From: JALHOP01 sp964484195
GTDB taxonomy: Bacteria; Myxococcota; XYA12-FULL-58-9; JALHOP01
NCBI GenBank assembly: GCA_964484195.1
Contig: CAZAER010000016.1
Coordinates: forward strand, 39,880 to 103,879
DNA length: 64,000 bases
Direction: 5' to 3'
The position numbers and the translations under genes are program-made. The notes beneath the pieces are model-generated. The model had not been told where the DNA came from and searched no databases. It saw only the letters and a list, made by a program, of their open reading frames with translations. Of the stretch, positions 9,391 to 19,400 are shown one piece after another; the stretch's first letter is position 1; every line of letters begins with the position of its first letter.

Positions 9391-9978
9391 ATGTGGACCC
9401 TTCCCAACGTCCTGACCATGGCGCGTCTCGCCTTCCTGCCGCTCATCCTCGCGCTGGTCTGGCCGGGCATCGAGAGCCGCGCCACCTGCGTCTGGGCCGG
9501 CATCATCTATGGCGTCGCGGGAGTCACCGATCTGCTCGACGGCATGCTGGCGCGACGGCTCGGCCAAGTCACGGTGATCGGCAAGTTCCTCGACCCGTTG
9601 TCGGACAAGGTCTTCTACTTGGTCACGATGCTCGCCCTACTCCAGCTCCCAGGGCCACGCATTCCCTTGTGGGTCGTGATGGTCGTCCTGGTGCGTGAGC
9701 TCGCGATCACCGGCCTGCGCGCTATCGCGGTCACCGAAGGCATCGTCATCGCCGCTGGCGAGGGTGGCAAGATGAAGACGACCTTCGCCACCATCGGCAT
9801 GACGCTCTTGCTCGCGCATTACCCGTTCGTCATTCAGTTCGGGTTCGCGGCCGTGCAAATCAACTTCCACCTCGTCGGCCTGTGGGTCACCTACGTCTCG
9901 GTGGCTGCTTCGGTGTTGTCGGGCTTCGGTTACGTGCGCGGCTTCGCGACGGCCTTGAAGGCGAAGCCGGCGACGTGA
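9391..9978 (+). CDS. pgsA: CDP-diacylglycerol--glycerol-3-phosphate 3-phosphatidyltransferase
   Basis: A 195-residue integral membrane enzyme that makes phosphatidylglycerol phosphate, committing CDP-DAG to acidic phospholipids. The CDP-alcohol phosphotransferase signature D-G-x2-A-R-x8-G-x3-D-x3-D is complete in DLLDGMLARRL...GKFLDPLSDK (about residues 46-74). Several hydrophobic helices are visible. The start ATG is 2 bp after the transglycosylase stop. The stop overlaps the GTG start of the glycosyltransferase, so the genes are coupled. Confidence 0.93.
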   Translation: MWTLPNVLTMARLAFLPLILALVWPGIESRATCVWAGIIYGVAGVTDLLDGMLARRLGQVTVIGKFLDPLSDKVFYLVTMLALLQLPGPRIPLWVVMVVLVRELAITGLRAIAVTEGIVIAAGEGGKMKTTFATIGMTLLLAHYPFVIQFGFAAVQINFHLVGLWVTYVSVAASVLSGFGYVRGFATALKAKPAT

Positions 9979-11018
9979 GTCCGCTCAAGCGTTTCGAGCG
10001 CTTCGGCAGGCGACTTCTGGTGGCAAGTCTTGCCCGCTTGCTCGGAGCGCGCCAACGCGAGGTCAGCGTGCGCGCGGCGGCGCGTATTCTCGTGGTGCGG
10101 CTCGACGAGCGCGTCGGCAACCTCGTGCTGCTGACGCCGATGCTCTCGACTCTGCGGGCGCGCTTCCCCAAGGCGGTCATCGACGTGCTGGGCTACGCCA
10201 AGACGCGCGTCCTGCTCGAGCGCCATCCGGCGATCAACGAGATTCTCGCGTTCGACAAGCGAGCGCTCTCGAGCGACCGCGGGCCGTTGCGCATCTTCGG
10301 TTTCTTGAGGCGGCGGCGCTACGACCTCGCCATCGATGCTGCGAACCCGACCGACCCCTCGTTCACCCAGGCATTGGTGACGCGTTTCTCCGGCGCCGAG
10401 CACACCATCGGCTCCGCCTTCGGCGACTTCGCGCGGCTCTATAGCGCACCCGCGACCATCGTCGATGACGGCAAGACGCACGAGATCGATCTGCGCTTGC
10501 AGCTCCTCAGTCCAATCGCGGGTGACGGATTGGTGCGTCTCCCGCGTATCGATCTCGGACCACCGCGCGACGAAGTACGGCGGTTCATCAGCGAGGCAGG
10601 CAGCTACGCGGTGCTGAATCTCGGCGCCCGCGTACGGGAAAAGTGGCTCCCGCCGGAAGACTACGTGACCATCGCCAACATTATCGCGGATCACAGGATC
10701 AAGTGCGTGCTCACCTGGGGGCCGCAGGAAGAAGAGCTCGCGCGAGCCATCGCCGCCGAGGCACAGAGCGCGTGGATGGCGCCGTCCACGAGCCTCGCGG
10801 ATCTCGCGGCGGTGATGAAGAGCGCGCGCTGCGTGGTGACCTGCGACACCGGGCCGATGCACGTCGCGGTGGCGGTCGGGGCTCCGACGTGCGCAATCTT
10901 CGTCAGCACGGATCCGGCCCGCTACGGCTACCACGACGCACCGCATCTCTCGGTGAGCAGCGCGGATCCGGTTTGGCGGACGAAAGTCGAAACTTGGCTT
11001 TCGACCGGAGCGCTCTAA
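9975..11018 (+). CDS. Glycosyltransferase family 9 (LPS heptosyltransferase-like)
   Basis: A 347-residue GT-B fold enzyme of the ADP-heptose:LPS heptosyltransferase family. The N-terminal domain shows ILVVRLDERVGNLVLLTPML, the usual acceptor-side loop. The C-terminal nucleotide-sugar domain shows the late motif CDTGPMHVAVAVGAPTCAIF. It probably adds heptose or a related sugar to lipopolysaccharide core at the inner-membrane face. The GTG at 9975 overlaps the pgsA stop. Its 3' end overlaps the convergent cNMP-binding gene by 4 bp. The acceptor is not predictable. Confidence 0.85.
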   Translation: MSPLKRFERFGRRLLVASLARLLGARQREVSVRAAARILVVRLDERVGNLVLLTPMLSTLRARFPKAVIDVLGYAKTRVLLERHPAINEILAFDKRALSSDRGPLRIFGFLRRRRYDLAIDAANPTDPSFTQALVTRFSGAEHTIGSAFGDFARLYSAPATIVDDGKTHEIDLRLQLLSPIAGDGLVRLPRIDLGPPRDEVRRFISEAGSYAVLNLGARVREKWLPPEDYVTIANIIADHRIKCVLTWGPQEEELARAIAAEAQSAWMAPSTSLADLAAVMKSARCVVTCDTGPMHVAVAVGAPTCAIFVSTDPARYGYHDAPHLSVSSADPVWRTKVETWLSTGAL

Positions 11019-11491
11019 GTCGCGAGCTTCTTCTCGGTGTCTTTCACGCGCGCGGCCATCAATGTGGCGAGCATGCGTCCGAGCTTCTGGTCGCGCTCGG
11101 CGAGACTCCGGATCAGCTCGCCCGGGGCACGGACGAGACGGACATCGGTCTGGCAGACGACCGTGGCGCTACGGGGCTGCTGGGTGAGCACCGCGGTCTC
11201 TCCGAAAACGGCGGGCCGCTCGAGGGTCGCAAGCTCGACGAGCTCGCTGCCGTTGCGCTTGCAGATGGCGACGCTGCCCTCGAGGATGAAAAAGAGGCCG
11301 TTGTCGCTATCGCCCTCGACCAGCACGAGCTGGGCAGCGTCGTAGCTCACCACCTCGCCCTGCGCGATCAGCTCGTCGCAGAGGGCTTTGGGCAGGTCGC
11401 GGCAAAGCGACGACGCTTGGATGAACGCGATCGCTCCGATGTCGGAGGCCAGCGGGCCGGTCGCATGGGGCTTGTCAGCCAGTCCTGTCAC
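11015..11491 (-). CDS. Cyclic-nucleotide-binding domain protein
   Basis: A 158-residue protein consisting essentially of one cNMP-binding (CAP-like) beta-roll. LVEGDSDNGLFFILEGSVAI is the first half and FGETAVLTQQPRSATV the phosphate-binding cassette (FGE plus RSA). There is no DNA-binding helix-turn-helix, so it is a stand-alone sensor or adaptor rather than a Crp regulator. The N-terminal segment (CRDLPKALCDEL) looks like the usual helical lead-in. It starts at GTG and is convergent with the glycosyltransferase. Whether it binds cAMP or cGMP cannot be told. Confidence 0.85.
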   Translation of the reverse strand: MTGLADKPHATGPLASDIGAIAFIQASSLCRDLPKALCDELIAQGEVVSYDAAQLVLVEGDSDNGLFFILEGSVAICKRNGSELVELATLERPAVFGETAVLTQQPRSATVVCQTDVRLVRAPGELIRSLAERDQKLGRMLATLMAARVKDTEKKLAT

Positions 11492-11573
11492 CCAGGAAGC
11501 CTAGCGCAAGCCGGGTGCGGCAGCAAAAACCTCAATGGACCCCAGAGCCTAGATTCGGTAGCTAGGGGCGCCC

Positions 11574-14123
11574 ATGGACACAGTGCAGGCCTTTCTAGCG
11601 CGCCGCGGTAACGCTTTCTGGTCGCTCGTCCTCGTCGCGATTGGGGCGCTCATCTTCTTGCCGCGCCTGGGATCGTATCCGCTCTGGGACCCGTGGGAGC
11701 CCCACTACCTGCAAGTCGCCTGGGAGATGCAGGACCGCGGCACCTGGATGAATCCCTGGTACCGGGGCGAGGACAATTGGTGGTCGAAGCCGATTCTCCT
11801 CCTGTGGATCCTCCGCGCCGGTATCGCCGCCCTGTGGGATCCGCTCTCCAATTTCCCCCACCACGAGCTCGCGGCGCGCCTGCCCTTCGCGTTGATCGCG
11901 ATCGGCGGTGGCGTGCTGCAGTTCGATTGGGTGCGTCGGCTCTACGGCCGGACCGCTGGATTCATCGCCGGCCTCATCTTGGTCACGGCCCCTCAATACG
12001 TCGTCATCGGCCGGCAGGTGATGATCGACGTGACCTTCGTCCTCACTTACGCCGCGTCGTTGGGCTATCTGGCGGTCGGTCTCTTCACCCCGCGTCCGGA
12101 GCTCGCGGAGGCGAGCGCTCCCAAGGGCGTCCGCGTGCGTGCCTGGCTCGCGCGCGAGTGGCCGTTCGTCGCGTTCTGGTCGCTCGAAGCGCTGTCGTTG
12201 CTCGCCAAGGGCTTCGTCTCCCAAACCCTCGTGGTCATCGTTCTGGCCGGTTACGCCATCGCCACCTTCCGCTGGAGCGACTACGCCAACGAGCCGGAGT
12301 GGGCGGGCGTCACCCGCGACGGTGGCTGGAAGCGCTATCTCGCGACCCGCGGTGGGCTCGCGTTGGTGGTGCTCGGAGCCGCGGTCGTCGCTTGCCTGGT
12401 GTTGCCGAAGAGCCTGCAACGCGATCAGCGGCACCTTTATCAGGCGCTGCTGCTGGGGCCGGCAGTGCTGGTGACCGCTTTGGCGGTGTTCCGCGAGTTT
12501 CCCCTGTCACGGCACATCTTGAATTTGCTGGCTCGCGTCCGCGTGGGCTGGGGCTTGCCGCTCTTCTTGGCGCTGGGGGCGCCCTGGTACGTCTACATGA
12601 CGTTCAAGCACGGCTGGCCCTACTGGAACGAGTTCATCTTCTATCATCACCTGGGCCGCGCCGCGGGGACCATCGACAAGCCCGGCAACACCTTCGATTA
12701 CTTCGTGCGCCAGCTCGCCTATGCTCTCTTTCCGTGGTCCGCTTTCGCGTTGCCATCGCTCTGGCAATTCGTGACCCGCGCGAGCCCATTCCGCAGCGTC
12801 GCCGAGCGCCGCAATTTCTTCATGCTGGTAGCGATTGCCCTGCCCTTCTTGTTTTTCGGGCTCTCGGGCACCAAGTTCGCGCACTACATCTTCCCGGTCG
12901 TTCCAATCCTCGGCGCCGTGCTCGCGGTCGGCATCACCTGGCTCGGCAAGGAGCGCGACGATTCCGCTGTGCTCGGCGAAAGCGGACCACCCGTCGGCCC
13001 CAAGCTGCCAGCTTCTTTCCCGGAGAGCCCGTGGTGGGAGCGCGACGGCGCGCGCGGTGACCTGATCGTCATCGTCATGGTGACCTTGGTCTGTTTCGGC
13101 GTTTTCTCGTACGACCTCGTCGCCGACTTCCGCTACGTGCTGCGCCTCTTCATCTACTATTGGAACCGCGCAACCCCGGCCGAGTATCAGCCCTACATCG
13201 CCCTGCAGTACTTCACTTTTCCGCTGGGCATCACCATCGGCGCGCTCCTGTTGTCGCGCTGGGTGACGCGCGCGCACGTTGCCGTCTTCGGTCTCTTCGC
13301 GGTGGGCCTCGCGGCTTATTACGCGTGGGTGATGATGCCCGCGATGAAGGACACGTATACGTACAAGCCGCTCTACACCGCGGCGATGACGCTCGCGAAG
13401 CCGGACGAGCCCATCGGCCAGTACAACGATTGGCAGCAACCCGAGCGCTCGGTGATCTTCCTCTTCCAGAACCGTTGCCAGCACCTGTCGACCGACAAGA
13501 AGGCAGAGGCCTTCCTGCGCGGCACTGGTCGCAAGTTCGTCATCGTCGACAACAGCAAGCTCGCGGCTCTGCGCCGTGTCGCGGCCAAGCTCAACGAGAA
13601 GCTCTACATCGTCAACAAAGACCATCCGTACGGCCTGCTGGTCTCGAACGTCCCCAATGCCGAAGACGTCGCACAGCTGAAGACCGCCATCATGAAGTCC
13701 GCTCCAGACGACATTACCAAGGTCGGCGCGGAGCTCGACGGCAAGGTCCGCCTCCTCGGCTTCAAGACCTCGACGACGACGCCGAAACGCGGCGACACCG
13801 TGGTCGTCGACGTCTACTACGAAGCGCTGCAGCTCATCGACGAGGACTGGCAGGTCTTCGTGCACGCCGACGGCACGCGTGGCAACTCGCACCGCATCGG
13901 CCTCGACCACTATCCAGTCGGCGGCCTGCACCCGACCAACGAATGGCAGATTGGTGAGATCGTGCGGGACACCTTCGAGGTCAAAGTCCCCAGCAATTAC
14001 CCCTACGACGCCATCACGCTGTGGACGGGCATGTACAGCACGACCAGGCGCATGGAGGTCACGGCCGGGCCGAGTGATGGAGACAACCGCATCCGCACCG
14101 TGCGACTATCCATCTCGAAATGA
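11574..14123 (+). CDS. GT39/ArnT-like membrane glycosyltransferase with extra C-terminal domain
   Basis: An 849-residue polytopic protein of the ArnT/PMT (dolichyl-phosphate-mannose mannosyltransferase-like) superfamily, which transfers sugars from polyprenyl-phosphate carriers at the outer face of the inner membrane. After the first membrane helix comes the acidic periplasmic loop YPLWDPWEPHY, holding the Asp/Glu typical of the family. About a dozen hydrophobic segments extend to about residue 590. A soluble part of about 260 residues follows, ending in a beta-rich region (RGDTVVVDVYYEAL, DWQVFVHADG) not usual for ArnT. The stop overlaps the esterase start (ATGA). Donor and acceptor are unknown. 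Confidence 0.85.
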   Translation: MDTVQAFLARRGNAFWSLVLVAIGALIFLPRLGSYPLWDPWEPHYLQVAWEMQDRGTWMNPWYRGEDNWWSKPILLLWILRAGIAALWDPLSNFPHHELAARLPFALIAIGGGVLQFDWVRRLYGRTAGFIAGLILVTAPQYVVIGRQVMIDVTFVLTYAASLGYLAVGLFTPRPELAEASAPKGVRVRAWLAREWPFVAFWSLEALSLLAKGFVSQTLVVIVLAGYAIATFRWSDYANEPEWAGVTRDGGWKRYLATRGGLALVVLGAAVVACLVLPKSLQRDQRHLYQALLLGPAVLVTALAVFREFPLSRHILNLLARVRVGWGLPLFLALGAPWYVYMTFKHGWPYWNEFIFYHHLGRAAGTIDKPGNTFDYFVRQLAYALFPWSAFALPSLWQFVTRASPFRSVAERRNFFMLVAIALPFLFFGLSGTKFAHYIFPVVPILGAVLAVGITWLGKERDDSAVLGESGPPVGPKLPASFPESPWWERDGARGDLIVIVMVTLVCFGVFSYDLVADFRYVLRLFIYYWNRATPAEYQPYIALQYFTFPLGITIGALLLSRWVTRAHVAVFGLFAVGLAAYYAWVMMPAMKDTYTYKPLYTAAMTLAKPDEPIGQYNDWQQPERSVIFLFQNRCQHLSTDKKAEAFLRGTGRKFVIVDNSKLAALRRVAAKLNEKLYIVNKDHPYGLLVSNVPNAEDVAQLKTAIMKSAPDDITKVGAELDGKVRLLGFKTSTTTPKRGDTVVVDVYYEALQLIDEDWQVFVHADGTRGNSHRIGLDHYPVGGLHPTNEWQIGEIVRDTFEVKVPSNYPYDAITLWTGMYSTTRRMEVTAGPSDGDNRIRTVRLSISK

Positions 14124-15322
14124 TCATGCTCGGACGTGCCGTCATCGTCGTCTCCCTCGTCGCCGCGACCGCCTGTGCGGGCTCGGTCGAGGCGCCATAC
14201 GATCTCGACGGCGACAGTGGACCGCTGTTTTCGGGAGACGATGGACCCGGCGATAGCGGGCCTGCACCGGCCGATACAGGTGGCGACGCGCTCCAATCGG
14301 GTGATGGCGATGGCGACAGCGCACCGACCGACGCGGACCCACCGGATCCGCAGCCGACCGCCGAGCTGCATTTCATTGGTCGTTTCGACACCAGTGACCC
14401 GCAGGGCCCACGCTTCCAGTGGCCCGGTAGCGGCGTCGTCGCCCGTTTTTCGGGCACCGGCGTGTCCGTCCGCTTGAGCGGAGGCACCGACTGGTATGCA
14501 TGGACGGTCGACGACGACCCCGTGGGCACGTTGCACTACGCGGGCCAAACCAACGCCATCGCGCTCGCCTCCGGCTTGTCCGCGGGCGAGCACACCGTGC
14601 GCATCTTTCGCCGTGACGAATCGTTCTTCGGCACCTCGCAGTTCCGTGGGTTCACGGTGAGCGGCGGGCAGCTCGTCGCCTCGGTCTTTCCGTTCAGTCA
14701 CCGCATGATGGTGATCGGTGATTCGATCACCTGTGGCTACGGCAACGAAGGCGATAGCCCGACCTGCCCCTTCACCCAGGACACGGAGAACAACTACCTC
14801 GCCTACGCCTCCATCGCGGCTCGCGATCTGGACGCGGCGCTCCACACCATCGCTTGGTCGGGAAAAGGCATCTATCGCGAGTACGGCGGCGGTACGACCG
14901 ACCAGATGCCGGTGCTCTTCGATCGCACCCTACCGACCGAAGCCACGAGCACTGTCGACCACGCCGCCTATGTACCCGAGGTCATCGTCATCAACTTGGG
15001 CACCAACGACTTCAGCGCCGGCGACCCGGGCGTTGCCTACGAGACCGCGTACATCGCCTTCACCGCACGGCTGCGCTCGCTCTACCCGAACGCGTTCATC
15101 ATCTGCGCCATCGGTCCCATGAACACGAGCGACATCATCCAGGAGCGCATCGGCAACGTGGTCGATGCGCGAACCACGAACGGCGACGCGCGCATCTCGT
15201 TCATGGCGTTCGACCCGCAGGAAACCGGCGGCATCGGCTGCGACTACCACCCCAATACGATCACGCACATGGTCATGGCCGAGCGCCTGGTCACCGAGGT
15301 GCGGACGATCACCGGGTGGTGA
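14120..15322 (+). CDS. CE2-like SGNH esterase lipoprotein
   Basis: A 400-residue predicted lipoprotein. The signal peptide ends in a lipobox-like ATAC, followed by an Asp/Gly/Ser-rich linker to about residue 80. A beta-sandwich (about 80-190) follows, then an SGNH hydrolase domain. Visible catalytic blocks are VIGDSITCGYGNEG (nucleophile Ser about residue 200), NLGTNDFSAGDPG, and DYHPN near the C-terminus. A jelly roll before the SGNH domain is the arrangement of carbohydrate esterase family 2 deacetylases. It overlaps the GT39 gene by 4 bp, so it may trim or modify the same glycan, which is inference. Confidence 0.83.
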   Translation: MIMLGRAVIVVSLVAATACAGSVEAPYDLDGDSGPLFSGDDGPGDSGPAPADTGGDALQSGDGDGDSAPTDADPPDPQPTAELHFIGRFDTSDPQGPRFQWPGSGVVARFSGTGVSVRLSGGTDWYAWTVDDDPVGTLHYAGQTNAIALASGLSAGEHTVRIFRRDESFFGTSQFRGFTVSGGQLVASVFPFSHRMMVIGDSITCGYGNEGDSPTCPFTQDTENNYLAYASIAARDLDAALHTIAWSGKGIYREYGGGTTDQMPVLFDRTLPTEATSTVDHAAYVPEVIVINLGTNDFSAGDPGVAYETAYIAFTARLRSLYPNAFIICAIGPMNTSDIIQERIGNVVDARTTNGDARISFMAFDPQETGGIGCDYHPNTITHMVMAERLVTEVRTITGW

Positions 15323-15326
15323 CGCG

Positions 15327-16433
15327 CTACGCGCCTTCTTCGTACGTGTAAGCTTCGCCGGCGTAGTTCACGAATTTCATCTGTGTACCGTCGTGGCTCG
15401 TCAGATACATCGGCTGGACCGGCACCTTGCCACCACCGTGCGGCAAGTCCACGACGTAGTGAGGAACCGCGAGGCCCGAGGTCCAGCCCCGCAGCGCCTT
15501 GATGATGTTCACGCCACTTTCGACCGGAGTGCGGAAGTGCGACGCGCCTTCGACGCTATCGCATTGGAAGATGTAATACGGCCGGCAGCGGTGCTTGAGC
15601 AGCCACTGGTTCATGCGGCGCACCATCGCTGGGTCGTCGTTCACGCCTTTGAGCAGCACCATCTGGTTGCCGACGACACAGCCCGCGTCCGCTAAAGTGG
15701 TGAGAGCCCTGCCCGCTTCTTCGGTGCATTCCTTCTCGTGATTGAAGTGGGTGTTGACGAAGAGCGGATGGAAGGCTCGCAGCTGCGCCGTGAGCTCCGG
15801 GGTGATGCGCATGGGCAAGGTCACCGGATTGCGCGTCGCGATGCGGATGATCTCGAGGTGCGGAATCGAGCGCAGGTCGGCGAGCACCGCGGTCAGGCGC
15901 TGGTCGGCCATGGTGAGCGGATCGCCACCCGAGACCAGCACGTCGCGGATGGCGGGCGTCTTGCGAACGTAGTCGATGGCTTCGGCAAGCTCGTCACGCT
16001 TCGGAGCGCTGGTCGGGTCGCCGACTTTGCGCTTGCGGTTGCAGTGGCGGCAGTACACCGGACAGTTGTGGGTGGCGTACAGCAACGCCCGGTCGGGATA
16101 GCGGTGCGTGAGGTTCGGCACCGGCATGTGGCTGTCTTCCGCGAGCGGGTCTTCGAGCTCGGACGACAACACGTCGAGCTCTGCCATCAAGGGCACGGCC
16201 TGACGACGGACCGGACACGTGGGGTCCTCGCGGTCCATGAGCGAGGCGTAATACGGGGTGATCGCCATCGCGAACTTGGCACCGGCCTGCACGACCGCCT
16301 GGCGCTCGTCGTCGGTGAGCACGAGCACCTGCTCGAGCACCTCGAGGGAGCGGATACGGTGCGCCTGTTGCCACTTCCAGTCGTTCCACTGGGAGTCGCT
16401 CACATCGCCAAAGTATGCGGGGCGCGCAGCCAT
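15327..16433 (-). CDS. kamA: Lysine 2,3-aminomutase (radical SAM, PLP)
   Basis: A 368-residue radical SAM enzyme converting L-lysine to beta-lysine. The [4Fe-4S] motif CPVYCRHC sits near residue 125. SGGDPL is the SAM-binding GGD motif. CDSVEGASHFR and DLPHGGGKVPVQP supply the two Asp residues that bind the lysine side-chain amine in characterised KamA and the PLP lysine. Their retention favours true KamA over EpmB, and no efp, epmA or beta-lysine acetyltransferase gene lies nearby. The ATG at 16433 is preferred; an in-frame TTG is 7 codons upstream. The gene carries one copy of the dispersed GTCCGCTAAA word at 15687-15696. Confidence 0.9.
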   Translation of the reverse strand: MAARPAYFGDVSDSQWNDWKWQQAHRIRSLEVLEQVLVLTDDERQAVVQAGAKFAMAITPYYASLMDREDPTCPVRRQAVPLMAELDVLSSELEDPLAEDSHMPVPNLTHRYPDRALLYATHNCPVYCRHCNRKRKVGDPTSAPKRDELAEAIDYVRKTPAIRDVLVSGGDPLTMADQRLTAVLADLRSIPHLEIIRIATRNPVTLPMRITPELTAQLRAFHPLFVNTHFNHEKECTEEAGRALTTLADAGCVVGNQMVLLKGVNDDPAMVRRMNQWLLKHRCRPYYIFQCDSVEGASHFRTPVESGVNIIKALRGWTSGLAVPHYVVDLPHGGGKVPVQPMYLTSHDGTQMKFVNYAGEAYTYEEGA

Positions 16434-16469
16434 CGTCGCCGCGCGCCATAGCAAACTCGCGCGGACCTG

Positions 16470-19400
16470 TCAGCCGCCGATGTCGGTGCAGTCCAGATCG
16501 AGGACGTCGGCGGAGTTGTTGCTGCCGTTGCACTCGAACGTCGGCAGATCCGGGTCCCCGTTCAGCAGGAATTCCGGGTTCGCAATGACGCGGAAGTCGA
16601 GGTCGATGGGCGCTTCCGTGCTCGGCACCGTGTAAACGGCGGTCACCTGGACGCTGCCGCCCGGCAATAGATCGACTGGCAGGTCGAGTAACGCGAACGG
16701 CGTGACCGTCTGCGCCGTCTGGGTCGGCGTCTGCGCGGTCGGTAAGCGGTAGAACCCGATGTTGGCGTCCACGGCGCGGATACCGGCGCGGCCCTTGTTG
16801 ACGATGCGGGCCACCACCGTAACCTGCGGCGGGCAGTTCTGCAGACTCGCGACGACGGCTTGCACCTGCAGATCAGGTGCGTTGAGCGGCACGAAGCCCG
16901 GAACGTTCTGGCGGAAGTTGTTGTAGAAGTCCGGGTTCGAATCTCCGAACTCGCACAGCGGACCGCTCGAGCCGGAGACGAAAGTCGCCTCGCACGCGGC
17001 GGCGTTGGTCTGCGCCGAGCACTGTGAGCCGCTGTAGCAGACACCCCAGTCGGGGATGACCGTGCCGAAGCGGTCCTGATTGGTGATGTGGTACGGGTGC
17101 TCGTACCAGTATGGCAGCGTCTTCACCCAAAGGTCAGAGGTGTCGCCGAAGACGGTGACGCCCCAGGTGGATTCCAAGCAAACGTAGGCTTGGCCGCGTG
17201 GGTTCTCTTCGCAGGTGCCGCTGGCACCCTGATACGCATCCCAAATGCAGTCGTCGACGTGCGCTTGGCACTCCGCACGGGTGGCGTACGAACCGCAGTT
17301 GCCGGCGGTCACGTCACCGGTGACCACCACGCAGGTGGAGCCGTTCCAGCGACAGCCACGACCCGCGTCGCAGCTCGTCTGATCGGTGTGGTCCGCGCAG
17401 GTGCACGCCGCCGGGACGTAGTCCTCTCCCGTACGCCGGTAGGCCCAGGTATCACAGGTGCCAAGCAGCGACCGGCAAGCCGGCAAGGCGTTGCACTCGT
17501 TGTTGAAATTGCCGTCGGTATCAGAGGTGTCGTAGGCGTTGGCGCAACTCTGCACGCATGTCGACGACGTCGCGTTCCAGTCGCAACCGTTGGGCCGGAA
17601 CGTGCATGTCGTGCCCGCCATCACACAGTTTGGTGTCGCGGCGCACTCGTTGTTGATGGTCGCGTCGGCATCATTGCCGTCTTTCACGGTGTCGCACGTC
17701 GTGTAACAACGGTTGTCGCCGCCGTTCCACCAGCAGCCGCTGGCAGCATTGCACGCGGTCTGATCGTCGACCGCCGCGCACGTGCGGCAAGCACCGTTGT
17801 CGAGACCGCAGCCGCCGGTGACGTGACAGGCGGCGGTGTTGTTGGCACGTGAGCCACAGGTGCTGGGCGCGGCCGCGATTGGTGGCTCGCAGGTCGCTTG
17901 CGTGACGAACGCCGAGCAAGTCTGGCATGCGGTTCCGTTCCAGCCGCAGCCACCGAGGTTGCCGCAAGCGCGGTTGCCGCCGGTGCAGGTCGTTTGCGCG
18001 GCCGCACTGTCGAGTAGCGGTCCGCCACAGCGGTCACGACCCGACGAGTAGCGCGAGGACTGATCGCCCGTCGAGACCACGACGATCTCCGAATTCGAGT
18101 CGCCATCGACGTCGACGACGATCGGATACTCGGTCGCCGTGCGGTGTGAATTCGGGCGCTCGTAGAGGATGTCGCTGGTCGAGCCCTCGAACACGCGGAA
18201 GAAGCACTCGTCGTTGTAGAGCACCTCGGCCTTACCGTCTCCCTGGAAGTCGAAGACGCTGGTACCGGTGACCGCCGACGACTGATCCTGGGTCTGGTAT
18301 TGCCACAAGACACCGACCTCGTCGTCGAGCGTGCCGTTGACCTCGATGGTGCAACGCTCGGGACCCGCGACCGTCGGGACCGCGACGTTGCAGCCCGAGC
18401 TCGGGTTGGAGACGAGCGCCACGCGACCAGCAGCGTCGTTCGCGGCGCAGTCAGGGTCGACGACGACCATACAGCCCGTGCCTGCGAAGCTCACCTCGGG
18501 CCGACCGTCACCGTCGAAGTCGGCGATGTTCGGCGGACCGCCGCGATTGTTGAGCAGCTGGAAGGCAAGGTTGACCGTGCTGCCGGCGACCGGCGAGCGC
18601 AGGACTTCACCATTCTCGCCGCTCAGAATGTACACAGCGCCGGCGAAGACGATGGCAACCTCGGGTGTGTTGGTCGGTCGGTTGTACGGCGCTAGGGTGT
18701 TGTCGACGAAGTCGCCGACGCCCGGGAAGCCGCGGCCATCACCGATGTTGACGCTCACAGGCGCCTGATTGTTACCGCCACCCGCATAGTGCGCGGCCCA
18801 CAGCGGATCTGCGACCCAGCCGTCGTTGCCGGTGATGCGGCCAACGGGCACACCGCCGGTCGGGTTGCGCTGAATCGTCCAGGCGCGGTCACCAGCGAGG
18901 AGGTCGGGCTTGCCGTCGAGATTCACATCCGCCAAAGCCGACACCGCGAAGCACTCGTCGGCGGGTGCGGAGCAACGCGCGCCGGTGTTGCTCTCCGCTG
19001 CCTGGTTCGTGGTGCCGAGATCGACCAAGATCGACGCTGATGCGCCGTTGTCGCGGACGATGACGCCCGCCATGATGATCTCGACGACCCCGTCGGCATC
19101 GAGGTCGGCGAGGTGCGGCGCGCCGCCGCTATAGCGGGTGTCGAGGCTGCCGGCGGTCGTGCACCACTTGAGCGCGTTGGCGCGCGGGGCCCCATTGGTA
19201 TCGAATGGGTCATAGGCGCAAAGACCGTTCTTGTGCGCCGCGACGATTTCGAGCTGCGCATCGCCGTCCAGATTACCGAGCGCGACGTGACCGCGCGTCT
19301 CGCCGTAGATGACGAGCTTGCTGCGCTGCTGCTTCGAGGGCGTACCGGTCGCCGGCAAGTCGGCATCGGCGCGGCCGTCCGCGATGATCAGCAGGTTGCC

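Noticed and set aside
14120..15322. Lipase call for the SGNH protein
   Set aside because: The N-terminal beta-sandwich and motif order fit CE2 deacetylases better than lipases.
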